Source: Methyloversatilis sp. RAC08 | GTDB taxonomy: Bacteria > Pseudomonadota > Gammaproteobacteria > Burkholderiales > Rhodocyclaceae | Assembly: GCF_001713355.1 (NCBI RefSeq) | Contig: NZ_CP016448.1 | Span: 1,178,001 to 1,242,000 of the forward strand | Direction of reading: 5' to 3' | Length of the DNA stretch: 64,000 nt | Shown here: one piece after another, positions 1-9,582 of the stretch | Position numbering within the stretch: position 1 is the stretch's first letter | How the letters are laid out: every line of letters starts with the position of its first letter | Translations under genes and position numbers: made by a program | Notes under the pieces: generated by a model | Database searches by the model: none | What the model saw: the letters and a program-made list of their open reading frames with translations, nothing else | What the model was told of the DNA's origin: nothing

Positions 1-312
1 CTCGAGTTGCAGCTGTGCAAACTGCGGATACATCGCAAAGGATGTCGTCAGACACATCCATAGGATGAATACCAAGAGCAGTCGTGTCTCGCGAGTCCAC
101 ATCATCCGCTTTGGCTCTTTTGACACCATCAGCCCAACCAGGGTGGTCAGTGAAACGATCATCGCAAAAGGGAAATTCAGCGAAAAGCCAAAGGCCAGCC
201 GATGAGGATTCATCAAACCAAGCCATGTGAACATGAGTATGCCGAGCCACGGAGAACGGAAAATGAAAGGCAAGGCACCGAAAACGACGGCGCTGATCAA
301 TAGGTCACGCAT
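1..312 (-). CDS. Exosortase A-associated O-glycosylation ligase / Wzy-like polymerase (N-terminal part)
   Basis: Only the first 104 residues lie in the window; the reading frame is open to base 1. The protein begins MRDLLISAVVFGALPFIF and continues with WLGLMNPHRLAFGF, a pattern I recognise from the putative O-ligase family of exosortase A loci (TIGR03097-like). Three hydrophobic segments are visible (about residues 4-20, 25-35 and 46-64) and a fourth starts near 78, as expected for a polytopic inner-membrane protein. Such proteins are thought to polymerise or ligate the lipid-linked polysaccharide on the periplasmic side. The start codon lies 15 bases beyond the stop of the upstream ligase gene, so it is probably the next gene of the same operon. 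The function is by family analogy only. Confidence 0.75.
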   Translation of the reverse strand, partial: MRDLLISAVVFGALPFIFRSPWLGILMFTWLGLMNPHRLAFGFSLNFPFAMIVSLTTLVGLMVSKEPKRMMWTRETRLLLVFILWMCLTTSFAMYPQFAQLQLE

Positions 313-327
313 GCGCTCGGGCTCCGC

Positions 328-1680
328 TCATGCCTGAACACGGCTCACGACATACCGAAATTTGCCCGATCCTTCGGCCTCGATCTGCGCTACATGTTCG
401 ACTTCGACCTCGACCGACGCTCCGAGCCTTGCCTTCATGCCATCGCGGATGCGTGCATCGCCATCCGCCGGGAAATCCGCTTCGCTGACCACCTTCACGC
501 GGGTCAGGTCCAGACTTTCCTGTTCGATGCGAAAGCCCGCCACGCCCGGCATGTCGCGCACGATGTAGATCAGCGCCAGCCCGTGCATCACCGTCCCGTC
601 CTTCGCGACGATGAAGTCGGTGCTGCGCCCCTGGACTTCGCTGAGCACCGGCAGGGTACGTCCACAGGTACAGGGCTGCGCGCCCAGCACGCCGACGTCG
701 CCGGTGCGATAGCGCACGAAGGGAAATTCACCCGTCGCCAGGTGCGTGACGACGATTTCGCCGGATTCGCCGGGCGGCAGCACGCGACCTTCACGATCGA
801 TGATCTCGAGCACGATATCTTCGGCCGTGATGTGCATGGCGCCAGCCGGGCACTGGTGTGCGATGAAGCCCGCATCGCGGCCGCCGTAACCGTTGGCCAC
901 CGGACAACCGAAGGTCTGTTCGATCAGTTCGCGCTGATGGTCGTACAGCCTCTCCGAGGTGACGAAGACGACCTTGATCCCGACATCGTCGAGCGATCGA
1001 CCGGTGCGCCGCGCATACGAAGCGATGTGCGCAAAAGCTGACGGATAGCCGAAAAGCATGCGTGGGCGCGCCCTGCGGATATGGTCGATGAACTGTCCGA
1101 CCTTTGCGTCCGACATTTCGAATGCCGGCAACAGGCTGGTCCGCATCAGGGCGTCGCGCATCCGGCGCACGCGATCCTGCGCGCCGAGCTCGATCGGACT
1201 GCCCCACAGCACCACCTCCGGATCGCCGATGTCGACGCCCCACCAGCGCGTCGCCCGCCACTTCGCGGCGACGTCACGGCTGACACGCTCGCGGCCGATG
1301 TAGAAGATGAGCGGGGCACCACTTGAGCCACCGGTATTGAACCGGGCCAACCCACGTGCATTGTCCGCCTTCAGCGCGTCGGTATTCGCGCGGATGAGCG
1401 GTTTGTCCAGGAAGGGAAGTTTCTGCAGATCGTCCAGCGAAGTCACCGCGGCAGGGTCGAAGCCGATGCGGGCAAACAGCGCTCGGTAATAAGGGACATG
1501 CGCGCCAGCCTGCACGAGCAGCGAGCAGAGGCGATCCACGCGCAGCTGCTGCAATCGCTCGTGCGGCCACCACTGCGAGGCCTCCAGCGCCTGCCGATCG
1601 GCCACCGTCGTGTGCTTCTTCAGCCTTTCCTGCAAAGGAAAAACGACGTGCGACACCAGGCTGGTACGAAGATCAGCCAT
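328..1680 (-). CDS. CapK/PaaK-type AMP-dependent ligase
   Basis: 450-residue member of the phenylacetate-CoA ligase/CapK branch of adenylate-forming enzymes. The AMP-binding P-loop reads TGGSSGAPLIFY near residue 115, followed by GYGGRDAG and the YRTGDVG hinge region typical of the fold. CapK homologues occur in capsule and exopolysaccharide loci, where they are suspected of activating a carboxylate that decorates the glycan; the substrate is unknown. I chose the ATG that has AGGAG five bases upstream; an in-frame GTG lies two codons earlier. The start overlaps the sulfotransferase stop by 8 bases, so the two are translationally coupled inside the exosortase A operon. Confidence 0.8.
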   Translation of the reverse strand: MADLRTSLVSHVVFPLQERLKKHTTVADRQALEASQWWPHERLQQLRVDRLCSLLVQAGAHVPYYRALFARIGFDPAAVTSLDDLQKLPFLDKPLIRANTDALKADNARGLARFNTGGSSGAPLIFYIGRERVSRDVAAKWRATRWWGVDIGDPEVVLWGSPIELGAQDRVRRMRDALMRTSLLPAFEMSDAKVGQFIDHIRRARPRMLFGYPSAFAHIASYARRTGRSLDDVGIKVVFVTSERLYDHQRELIEQTFGCPVANGYGGRDAGFIAHQCPAGAMHITAEDIVLEIIDREGRVLPPGESGEIVVTHLATGEFPFVRYRTGDVGVLGAQPCTCGRTLPVLSEVQGRSTDFIVAKDGTVMHGLALIYIVRDMPGVAGFRIEQESLDLTRVKVVSEADFPADGDARIRDGMKARLGASVEVEVEHVAQIEAEGSGKFRYVVSRVQA

Positions 1681-2503
1681 GCGCACTCCTGACTGCGGAA
1701 AAGCGCTGCATCAGCTCATCACACAATCGTGCCACCTCGTCGGCTACGGGTGGTGGGTTCTTCTTGCTGATCGAACTGGCGAACACCTTGCTCGTGATGA
1801 AAGGCGAAAAGGGCAGACCGAGAAAATCGAACACCTGTTCGCATTCCTTGGCGGGCTCGGTCACCAGTGCCTCATAGGACAGGAGCTTGACTCGCGGATC
1901 GCGATCCAGCCCCATCTGGAAATACAGCAGATTGCGGAAATACCAGATCAACGCGCCGGCCGTCGCTTCATTCATGTCGGCATGCCATAGCTCGCGCACG
2001 AGGCGCTTCGTTTCATCGGACATGCCGCCGGCAAACCATTCGCCGTCGGCCTGACCCTTGGCGACCCGTTCGACCTGCTGCGTGAAGCGGCTGAAGGACA
2101 CCAGTGCCGAATTCACCGCATCGCGATACTCGCGGACGATCCACAAGCCCTTCGAGGGCGTGAACTCGTCCATCAGCGCAGGCAAGCGATCGAGCTCGCA
2201 CAGGCACTTGATGACGAAATGCGGCGCGCGCGACTGATTGATCAGCGAACGGATCACAGCCGGATCACGCATGATGTAGTTGTCGAATGCGCGCGGATCT
2301 CGCTCGTGGAAGACATCGGTCTGCATGCTGCGCTCGATCAGATCCATCAGCATGTTGGTACCGGAGCGCTGCATGCCGCCCACGAAAACGTGCCGACGTG
2401 GCTGTGCCGCGCGCGGCACGCGGTGCGCCAGCCATTTCCGGGCGAGCAGCGCACGATACTCGATCTGTTCGCACGCATTTTTCCAGTAGGACGCTTCAGC
2501 CAA
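1673..2503 (-). CDS. Sulfotransferase family protein
   Basis: About 276 residues. The 5'-phosphosulfate-binding loop is clear: FVGGMQRSGTNMLMDLI, with RSGTN as the core; a second region, WIVREYRDAVNSALVSF, fits the 3'-phosphate-binding strand and helix of PAPS-dependent sulfotransferases. Genes of this type in exopolysaccharide loci probably sulfate a sugar or the protein-linked glycan. No ATG gives a sensible start: the frame is open upstream into the preceding glycosyltransferase. I chose a TTG that overlaps that gene's stop by 8 bases and has AGGGAG upstream; a GTG 24 bases earlier is the alternative. The choice of start is uncertain, the family is not. Confidence 0.72.
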   Translation of the reverse strand: MAEASYWKNACEQIEYRALLARKWLAHRVPRAAQPRRHVFVGGMQRSGTNMLMDLIERSMQTDVFHERDPRAFDNYIMRDPAVIRSLINQSRAPHFVIKCLCELDRLPALMDEFTPSKGLWIVREYRDAVNSALVSFSRFTQQVERVAKGQADGEWFAGGMSDETKRLVRELWHADMNEATAGALIWYFRNLLYFQMGLDRDPRVKLLSYEALVTEPAKECEQVFDFLGLPFSPFITSKVFASSISKKNPPPVADEVARLCDELMQRFSAVRSAHG

Positions 2504-3740
2504 CTCCGATGTCTCCCTGTGTGCCACGCGCGTTTCGATCGGCGAACAGCGCGCGGAACGCTGCAACCAGCGTCGCGACGCGTCCGTCCCATTCGTTGTC
2601 TTTTGCGTAGGCAAGAATGCGCTCACGGTCCCAGTCGCGCGCCAGCGCCCGGCTCAATGCGTCCTGCAGCGCCGGTCCGTCGTCAAAGGGCACGATTTCG
2701 CCCAGGTCATCGCGGCACACCACCTCGCGATTGCCTCCGACATCGGTCGCCACGACCGGCAGACGGCAGGCCATGGCTTCCAGAAACACATTGGCCCATC
2801 CTTCGTTGCGGGTCGCCAGCACGAATACATCGGCCGCCGACAAGGGTTGCTTTAGCGCTTCCGGCGGCAGGGTGCCCAGAAAGCGCACACAGTCCGCCAG
2901 ACCCAGTTCGGCCACTTGCGCCTTGAGGCGCGGCCCCCAGTCGCCTTCCGCGCTGGCACCACCGACGATCAGGAACAGCAGACCCGGAAACTCGCGTCGC
3001 AAGGCCGGCAACTGTTCGATCACCCGATGAAAGCCCTTGCGTTCGGTGAGGCCGCCGACGCTGATCAATACGTTTGCATCGTCCGGAACCGACAGTTCGC
3101 GTCGCGCTGAGGCCTTGTCGATCGGATAGAACTTTCCGGTATCGACGCCGTTGCCCACCACCTGCAGTTTCGCCCGGTCGACGCCGATCCCGGCCGCAAT
3201 TTCGATCAGGGACGCGGAGACCGAAAACACGCGGTCGGCGCGATCGAGCGCCTGACGCAATCTGGACGACAGCCCGGGCGTGCGGGCGTGGCGCGTTTCG
3301 GTGCCACGCAGCGTGACGGTGAAAGGACAATCGAGCCAGCGTGCCAGCAGGCTGGCGGCGTAGCCATCCGGATAGCCGAAATGCGCATCGAGCACATCGA
3401 GCCGGCCCTGCTTCTGCAGGCGGCCCAGCGCACGGTAGGCGCCGAGCGCCAGAAAAAGACCGTCGAGTCGCTTGAACAGGCCGGGTACCGACAGAAAGCG
3501 CGGATGCAGCACGGTCACGCCCTGCTGCACCTCGACTGCCGGTACATCCGGCCGGAAATGCGGACGCAGATATCGCAACAGCGACTGCAGCGGAAACCAG
3601 GGTACCGGCGCCACGACCGTCAATGGCAACTGGCGACCGACCCGGAACATGCGCTCGCGAATGAACACACCGGCCTGCGGCTGCGCGGCGTTCGGAAAAA
3701 GGGTCGAGAACACGACGAGGTGCGGCCGCGCCTGCGTCAT
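2496..3740 (-). CDS. GT4-type glycosyltransferase
   Basis: 414 residues, GT-B fold. The N-terminal acceptor domain begins MTQARPHLVVFSTLFPN; the donor domain carries the retaining GT4 signature NEGWANVFLEAMACRLP with the E-x7-E pair, followed by VVATDVGGNREVV. Enzymes of this class transfer a nucleotide-activated hexose to the growing repeat unit on the cytoplasmic face. ATGA overlap with the stop of the upstream gene (3737) shows tight coupling. The sugar specificity cannot be read from the sequence. Confidence 0.85.
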   Translation of the reverse strand: MTQARPHLVVFSTLFPNAAQPQAGVFIRERMFRVGRQLPLTVVAPVPWFPLQSLLRYLRPHFRPDVPAVEVQQGVTVLHPRFLSVPGLFKRLDGLFLALGAYRALGRLQKQGRLDVLDAHFGYPDGYAASLLARWLDCPFTVTLRGTETRHARTPGLSSRLRQALDRADRVFSVSASLIEIAAGIGVDRAKLQVVGNGVDTGKFYPIDKASARRELSVPDDANVLISVGGLTERKGFHRVIEQLPALRREFPGLLFLIVGGASAEGDWGPRLKAQVAELGLADCVRFLGTLPPEALKQPLSAADVFVLATRNEGWANVFLEAMACRLPVVATDVGGNREVVCRDDLGEIVPFDDGPALQDALSRALARDWDRERILAYAKDNEWDGRVATLVAAFRALFADRNARGTQGDIGVG

Positions 3741-4951
3741 GCAGCCGCCCGGCCGGTGAGCGACGCATAGACATCGCGATAGCGCGCGACCGATGCTGCC
3801 CAAGTACGCTCGCTCTCGACGAAACGTCGGCCGGCTGCACGCAGCCGCGGCCAGCTTTCATGCATGCCGAGCAGGCGCAGCACGCTGCGTGCGAGATCGT
3901 CGGCGTCACCGGCGCGGAACAGGATGCCGGTCTCGCCGTCCTGAATGAGTTCGCGGTGGCCGCCGACATCGGACGCCACCAGCAGCCGTCCCTGGGCCAT
4001 CGCCTCGAGCGGCTTGAGCGGTGTGACGAGCTCGGTCAGGCGCATCGAATGGCGCGGATAGACCAGTACATCGACCAGGTTGTAATAGCGCTGCACATCG
4101 GCGTGCGGTACCCGGCCGGTGAAGATCACGTGTTTCTGCAGACCGAGTTCCCCGGCCAGTTGCTTCAGATTGGCTTCCTGCGGGCCGCCGCCGGTCAGCA
4201 GCAACGCCACATCGGGCGCCTTCTGCAGGATGGCGGGCAACGCGCGCAGCAGCAGGTCCAGCCCCTCGTAGGCGTAGAAGGAACCGATGAAGCCGAGCAC
4301 GCGCTTGCCGACCAGGCCAAGTTCGGCGCGCAGCGCCTCGTCGCCCGCGACGCCGAAGGCGAAATTCTCGACATCGACGGCGTTGGGAATGACAGTGATC
4401 TTCGACGCGGGTATGCCCCGCCCGGCGAGATCGAGCCGCAGGCCTTCGCAGATGGTCGTCACCGCATCGACCGCACGCACGGCGCGCGTTTCCATTGCGC
4501 GGGTGGCGCGATAGCGCAGGCTGCCTTCGGTGGTGGTGCCGTGATCGACGGCCGCATCTTCCCAGAAGGCACGGATTTCATAGACCACGGGGATGCCCAG
4601 TTGCCGGCCGACGCGTAATGCCGGAAAGGCATTGAGCACAGGTGAGTGCGCGTGCAGCACATCAGGCCTGAGGTCGCGCGCGACCTCGAGCAGCCGCTGT
4701 TCCAGCGCGCGCATCTGTGCGCGCTCACGCAGCACCGGTACGCGTTCGAGCGTGCCCGGCGACCACGGCGTGCGATGAAAGATCAGACCGTCGACTTCTT
4801 CCACCAGCGGCCCGGGCGCCGTGTGCTTGACCCCGGTGACATGGTGTGTGTCCCAGCCCAGCTTGCGCTGCTCTCGCAGTATGGCGGCGGTGCGGAAGGT
4901 GTAGCCGCTGTGCAGCGGAATGGAATGATCGAGTACGTGCAGGATGCGCAT
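3737..4951 (-). CDS. Exosortase A-associated glycosyltransferase, Daro_2409 family
   Basis: 404 residues beginning MRILHVLDHSIPLHSGYTFR, a start I associate with the family modelled as TIGR04063, which is confined to genomes with the exosortase A/PEP-CTERM system. The C-terminal half has the GT4 donor-binding features GFIGSFYAYEGLDLLL and VTPLKPLEAMAQGR. It probably adds a sugar to the exopolysaccharide repeat unit. It sits 13 bases downstream of the amidotransferase gene and overlaps the next glycosyltransferase by an ATGA junction, in the middle of the operon. Confidence 0.85.
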   Translation of the reverse strand: MRILHVLDHSIPLHSGYTFRTAAILREQRKLGWDTHHVTGVKHTAPGPLVEEVDGLIFHRTPWSPGTLERVPVLRERAQMRALEQRLLEVARDLRPDVLHAHSPVLNAFPALRVGRQLGIPVVYEIRAFWEDAAVDHGTTTEGSLRYRATRAMETRAVRAVDAVTTICEGLRLDLAGRGIPASKITVIPNAVDVENFAFGVAGDEALRAELGLVGKRVLGFIGSFYAYEGLDLLLRALPAILQKAPDVALLLTGGGPQEANLKQLAGELGLQKHVIFTGRVPHADVQRYYNLVDVLVYPRHSMRLTELVTPLKPLEAMAQGRLLVASDVGGHRELIQDGETGILFRAGDADDLARSVLRLLGMHESWPRLRAAGRRFVESERTWAASVARYRDVYASLTGRAAA

Positions 4952-4964
4952 CGCGATGAAATCC

Positions 4965-6878
4965 TCAGGCGGCGTCGCGCAGGGTCTGACGCTCCTGATT
5001 GCGCAGGAAGGCGTCGAACATCAGCAGGGTCCACAGCGATGCGCTGTAGTCGCTGCGTCCGGATTGATGTGCGTCCACCAGATGTTCCAGATACGGGCGG
5101 TTGAACCAGCCGGTGTCGGCCAGCCGGCTGCCGAGCACCGCGTCGCGCACGCGCTGCTTCAGCGGACCGCGGAACCAGCGCGCAAGCGGCACCGAAAAGC
5201 CCATCTTCGGGCGATACATGATGTCGTGCGGCAGATGCGGCTCCAGCGACTTCTTCAGCAGATACTTGCCTTCCTGGCCGCGTATCTTCATCGATGCGGG
5301 CAGCGTGGCCAGCCATTCCACCAGCGGATGGTCCATCAGCGGTTCGCGCACTTCGAGCGAATGCGCCATGCTCGCGCGGTCCACCTTGGTGTTGATGTCG
5401 CCCACCAGATAGGTGTTCAGGTCGAGGTACTGGATCAGCGACAGCGGCTCGTCCGAACGGTGCCGCGCCGCGTGGCGGTGAAACACCTCCACCGCGTTGT
5501 AGCCGCCGAGTTCCGCTTTCATGCGCGGACTGAAGAGCTGTCGGCGCATCGGATCGCGCAGGATGGAAACGGAATGGAAATACGCCTCGACGGACGTTCG
5601 CGCCAGCGATTCGAAGGTGCTTTTGGCGCGGAACATACGCGGCGCCCAGTCCGCCTTCGGATAAAGCTGACCAAGGGTGCCGAACAGCGGGCGCCGCAGC
5701 CCCAGCGGCAGGCGCGAGCGCAGCTGTTCTTCCATCATGTGCAGCCGGTAGCGGCGGTAGCCACCGAAGCTCTCGTCACCGCCATCACCTGACAGTGCAA
5801 CGGTGACGTGCTTGCGCGCGAGCTGGCACACGCGATAGGTCGGCAGCGCTGAACTGTCGGCATATGGCTCGTCGTACAGCCAGGCGAGCGTGTCGATGAG
5901 ATCGAAGTCGTCGGACGCCACCATTTCGACGCGATGATTCGTGTGGTAGCGGTCAGCCACCTGCTGAGCGAAGCGCGATTCGTCGAACGCCGGATCGTCG
6001 AAGGCGATGGCGCAGGTGTTGACGGGTGTGTCCGAGGCCTGGGCCATCATTGCAACCACGGCACTCGAATCGACACCACCCGACAGGAATGCACCCAGCG
6101 GCACTTCGGAAATCATGCGCAGGCCGACCGATTCGCGCAGGCGGCGGATCAGCTCTTCCTCCGCTTCCACCTCGTCGATGGCGATGACCGAGCCGAAATC
6201 CACGTCCCAGTAGCGACGCGGCGCCGGTGCGACTTCACCGCGCCGGATGCACAGGCTGTGGGCCGGTTCCAGCTTGAACGCCTGGCGATAGATGGTGCGC
6301 GGATCGGCGACATAACCGAGTGCGAAGTATTCCTCGACCGCATGCGGATCGAGCGCGAGCGACAGACCGCCATGCGCGGTCAGGGCCTTCAGCTCCGATC
6401 CGAAGATCAGCTGGCCATCCGGCAGCAAGGCATAGAACAGCGGCTTGACGCCGAGCCGATCTCGGGCGAGGAAAAGCGTGCCGGTGTTCCGGTCGAACAG
6501 CGCGAACGCGAACATGCCGCGAAAGCGCTGCACGCAGTCTTCGCCCCATTGCTCCCACGCATGCACGATCACTTCGGTATCGCTGCGCGTGCGGAAGGTG
6601 TGTCCGAGCGCCGTCAGTTCCGGAATCAGCGTCTGGAAGTTGTAGATTTCGCCGTTGAACACGACGATGACCGAGCCGTCTTCGTTGGCCAGCGGCTGCT
6701 GGCCGCTCGCGACGTCGATGATGGACAGGCGGCGATGCCCGAGCCCGACACCGGGCTCGATGTGCAGGTCACCTTCGTCGGGGCCGCGGTGATGCTGCGA
6801 CTCGTTCATCCGGTGCAGTACGTCGCGCACGATGTCACGACGGTTGCGCGTGTCGAAAATGCCAACGAAACCGCACAT
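4965..6878 (-). CDS. Exosortase A system amidotransferase (asparagine synthase-like)
   Basis: 637 residues. The N-terminus MCGFVGIFDT supplies the class II glutamine amidotransferase nucleophile Cys2, followed by the glutaminase domain (about 1-190). The synthetase domain has the ATP-pyrophosphatase loop FLSGGVDSSAV near residue 265 and LSGDGGDESFGGY near 365. The length and the start match the exosortase/PEP-CTERM family (TIGR03108-like) rather than housekeeping AsnB. In these loci it is thought to amidate a carboxylated sugar of the exopolysaccharide; this is not proven. Its stop lies 13 bases from the next gene and its start 14 bases after the preceding stop. Confidence 0.88.
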   Translation of the reverse strand: MCGFVGIFDTRNRRDIVRDVLHRMNESQHHRGPDEGDLHIEPGVGLGHRRLSIIDVASGQQPLANEDGSVIVVFNGEIYNFQTLIPELTALGHTFRTRSDTEVIVHAWEQWGEDCVQRFRGMFAFALFDRNTGTLFLARDRLGVKPLFYALLPDGQLIFGSELKALTAHGGLSLALDPHAVEEYFALGYVADPRTIYRQAFKLEPAHSLCIRRGEVAPAPRRYWDVDFGSVIAIDEVEAEEELIRRLRESVGLRMISEVPLGAFLSGGVDSSAVVAMMAQASDTPVNTCAIAFDDPAFDESRFAQQVADRYHTNHRVEMVASDDFDLIDTLAWLYDEPYADSSALPTYRVCQLARKHVTVALSGDGGDESFGGYRRYRLHMMEEQLRSRLPLGLRRPLFGTLGQLYPKADWAPRMFRAKSTFESLARTSVEAYFHSVSILRDPMRRQLFSPRMKAELGGYNAVEVFHRHAARHRSDEPLSLIQYLDLNTYLVGDINTKVDRASMAHSLEVREPLMDHPLVEWLATLPASMKIRGQEGKYLLKKSLEPHLPHDIMYRPKMGFSVPLARWFRGPLKQRVRDAVLGSRLADTGWFNRPYLEHLVDAHQSGRSDYSASLWTLLMFDAFLRNQERQTLRDAA

Positions 6879-6892
6879 GCAGGAAGGTCCGA

Positions 6893-8041
6893 TCAGGTGG
6901 TGGATGCGTCGGGGCGAGCTTGCCTGCCCGACAGCGTGAGATAGGTATTACGGTAAGCCGCAACCATCGCTTCAATGCTAAAGGAGGACTCGATTTTCTG
7001 CCGTGACGCACTGCCGTGCGCGGCGAGCAGCGTGGGGTCGGCTGCGTAATCGACGATGATCGACGACAAGGCGATGACATCGCCGGGCGCGAACAGACGA
7101 CCATTGACCGCGTCGTCGACCAGTTCCGGCGTGCCGCCGACCCGAGTCGATACGATGGGCAGACCGCACGCCATGGCTTCGAGTATCGTGTTCGAAATGC
7201 CTTCACCCAGCGAAGGCAGCACGAACAGATCGAAGCACGTCATCAGTGCAGCAATATCGTTGCGTTCGCCGGGAAACCACACCTGCGCAGCCAGCCCGGC
7301 GTCGTCGACCATCCGCTGGCAGGGCTGGCGAGCAACGCCATCCCCGATGATCACCAGGCGCAAGGCATCACCGCCCGGCTGCGCACAGGCACGGATGAAG
7401 GCCGACACGAGCGTCGGATAGTCCTTGACGCCCACCATGCGCCCCACACTGCCGATCACGAAGCAGTCCTGCCCGAAGCCTTCCGGCAACAGGTCGCGCG
7501 ATCGGACGGCAGGTGGACTGAAACGCTGCTTGTCGACTCCGTTGTAGATCTGCGTCACGCGCGACGCATCGACGCCGATGGCGTCAATCAGCCAATTCTG
7601 CAGATCGCGGCTGACCGTCAGATATCGGTGCACGAACGGACGCGCGATGCGGCGCAGGCGGTTGTAGCGCGCATTGCTGCCATCGAGGTCGAACACGTCG
7701 CGGCCATGCTCGCCATGCACACGAATCGGCACCCCGGCCAGCCAACCCACCAGCACAGCTTCGATCGCAGACAGGTTGCGGGTGTGCAGGATATCGGGGC
7801 GAAGCGCACGCAGCGTGCGCCACAGGCGGAAGTAATGCGCCGGATCCTTGCCCGGCTTTTTCTTCACGTCATGGAAGATCACGCGGCCCGGGCGGATGCG
7901 CTCCGCAAAATGGGAATGACCCTGCAGGCACACCACATGGTGCTCGAAGTCGCCTTCGGGGAAATTGTTGAGAAGGTTGACCATGCCGTTCTCGAGGCCA
8001 CCTGTGCCGAAATGATGAACGACATGAACAATACGGGTCAC
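6893..8041 (-). CDS. Exosortase A-associated sugar transferase (TIGR03088-like)
   Basis: 382-residue GT4 enzyme. The N-terminal pattern IVHVVHHFGTGGLENGMVNL is characteristic of the PEP-CTERM/EpsH1-linked transferase family (stp2). The donor site motif is LPSLGEGISNTILEAMACGL with the paired glutamates, followed by STRVGGTPELVDD. Its ATG overlaps the stop of the exosortase gene (ATGA), an arrangement conserved in exosortase A loci. It probably contributes a sugar to the matrix polysaccharide. Confidence 0.88.
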   Translation of the reverse strand: MTRIVHVVHHFGTGGLENGMVNLLNNFPEGDFEHHVVCLQGHSHFAERIRPGRVIFHDVKKKPGKDPAHYFRLWRTLRALRPDILHTRNLSAIEAVLVGWLAGVPIRVHGEHGRDVFDLDGSNARYNRLRRIARPFVHRYLTVSRDLQNWLIDAIGVDASRVTQIYNGVDKQRFSPPAVRSRDLLPEGFGQDCFVIGSVGRMVGVKDYPTLVSAFIRACAQPGGDALRLVIIGDGVARQPCQRMVDDAGLAAQVWFPGERNDIAALMTCFDLFVLPSLGEGISNTILEAMACGLPIVSTRVGGTPELVDDAVNGRLFAPGDVIALSSIIVDYAADPTLLAAHGSASRQKIESSFSIEAMVAAYRNTYLTLSGRQARPDASTT

Positions 8042-9582
8042 GGCGAAACAGCTTTCTCGAGCCCGGGTTCCAGCAGGGCCGCGAATTCGCGCAGAAGCGC
8101 CTGGGACTTCGCGCGATCCTCAAGTTTCTTTGTGTACAGCACGACCGCGTAACCCGCATCATCACCGGTCAGCAGCAGATTGCGTGCGAACAGCAGCTTC
8201 GCGATGACGCCGTTTGCGGTCGGCGTATCACCCACCACATACCAGTCATGGATCAGCAGACGCAACCGCGATGAGCGCAGTTCCGTCTCCCGCAGCGCAT
8301 GTGGCGTAACCGGAAGAATGCGTTCGCCGACGTTCGACCACACGTCATGCTCCTGCTCGATCATGTAGTTGCCGGAATTGATCAGTTCGGCATCCTGACG
8401 CTGCCGTCCGTACCACGCGAGGTGAACGACGATCACTTCGTCGTTGCGGCGGTACTGCAGCGTGGTTTCCCGGTCGGGATTCTGGAACGTTGGACGCCAG
8501 TCGGTCAGCGCCACCTCCTGATCCAGCGTCCAGCCGGCACCCGGTTCGACCGGCAGAACCAGTCCGGGCAAAGGCGGCAGCTGACGCTGCGCGAGTTGAG
8601 CCACGTAGAGCAGCGGACCCGCCAACAGTGCTGCAGCGGCGATGCCGACCGCTGCTGTCCGAAACGCCGACACCGGTCGCCACGCGGCCGAACCGGCCTC
8701 CGGCGGAACATCCTCTGCCTCGCGTTCCTGCCAGAATGATCCGACCCAGAACAGCAACAACATGATGACGCCGAAGAATACCCAGCCGTAGATGATGTGA
8801 TCTACACCGGTGGCGATCTTCATGTCTGAGTAGTGGGCGAGCAGCACGATCATCAGCGCCCGGAAACCGTTGGCGATGATGGGCACAACGAAGGACGCAG
8901 CGATGAAGGCTGCACGTCGCCATATCGAGCGATAACTCACATAGGCGTACAGCGCGCCGACGGTAACCGACGAAATGAGATAGCGCAGCCCGCTGCAGGC
9001 CTCGACTACCGACCAGCTGCCTGAAGGCAGTTCAAAGAAGGTGCCTTCGCGATAGACCGGGAAGTTCAGCAGCTGCAGCGCACCCACGGTGAAGTCGGCC
9101 GTGAAGTTCATCAGCGGCAGCATCAGATTTTCGCCCATCGGCACGCCGAGGAACAGGAAGGCCAGCGGATAGGCGATCACCCACGCGATGCGCCAGCCCA
9201 GCACGGCGATGACCAGAGCCGGAATGGACGCAACGAAAGCAAGCTGGCGCACCACCTGCACGCCGGCGACCTCCGCTGCCAGCCAGCCTGCGAGACTCAA
9301 CGCGAGGGCAGCCAGTCCCCAGAGACACGGCTGCGGCGACACGTTCGACAGCGCCCCCCGTTTGCGCCAGACCAGCCAGGCAAAGATGGGCACCACCAGA
9401 AGGCCGTGGGCGAAGGTTTCGGATCGCAGCCAGATTTCGACCATGGAACTGGCCGTGTCCCAGTACAGGGCAAGCAGAACCGCGAGCAGCAGCAGAAACA
9501 GCGGGCCCGCGCTGCGCCACGCACCGGTGACCGGGCGCACTTCAGCCACGCGAGTGGAGGATGCCGGGTTCAGCATTGACAT
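8038..9582 (-). CDS. xrtA: Exosortase A fused to an EpsI domain
   Basis: About 514 residues. The N-terminal half is a polytopic membrane protease/transpeptidase with the exosortase triad: Cys in EACSGLRYL (about residue 196), Arg in NGFRALMIV (about 241) and His in DHIIYGW (about 262). It is expected to cleave PEP-CTERM proteins at the inner membrane and pass them on. From about residue 320 there is a further hydrophobic segment and a periplasmic EpsI-type domain (VHLAWYGRQRQDAELI, ending with HDWYVVGDTP). Such fusion is usual in exosortase A. I used the ATG with AAGGA just upstream, which overlaps the preceding gene by 41 bases; a longer open frame upstream is antisense-free but lies inside that gene. 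Six candidate substrates are encoded in this window. Confidence 0.92.
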   Translation of the reverse strand: MSMLNPASSTRVAEVRPVTGAWRSAGPLFLLLLAVLLALYWDTASSMVEIWLRSETFAHGLLVVPIFAWLVWRKRGALSNVSPQPCLWGLAALALSLAGWLAAEVAGVQVVRQLAFVASIPALVIAVLGWRIAWVIAYPLAFLFLGVPMGENLMLPLMNFTADFTVGALQLLNFPVYREGTFFELPSGSWSVVEACSGLRYLISSVTVGALYAYVSYRSIWRRAAFIAASFVVPIIANGFRALMIVLLAHYSDMKIATGVDHIIYGWVFFGVIMLLLFWVGSFWQEREAEDVPPEAGSAAWRPVSAFRTAAVGIAAAALLAGPLLYVAQLAQRQLPPLPGLVLPVEPGAGWTLDQEVALTDWRPTFQNPDRETTLQYRRNDEVIVVHLAWYGRQRQDAELINSGNYMIEQEHDVWSNVGERILPVTPHALRETELRSSRLRLLIHDWYVVGDTPTANGVIAKLLFARNLLLTGDDAGYAVVLYTKKLEDRAKSQALLREFAALLEPGLEKAVSP

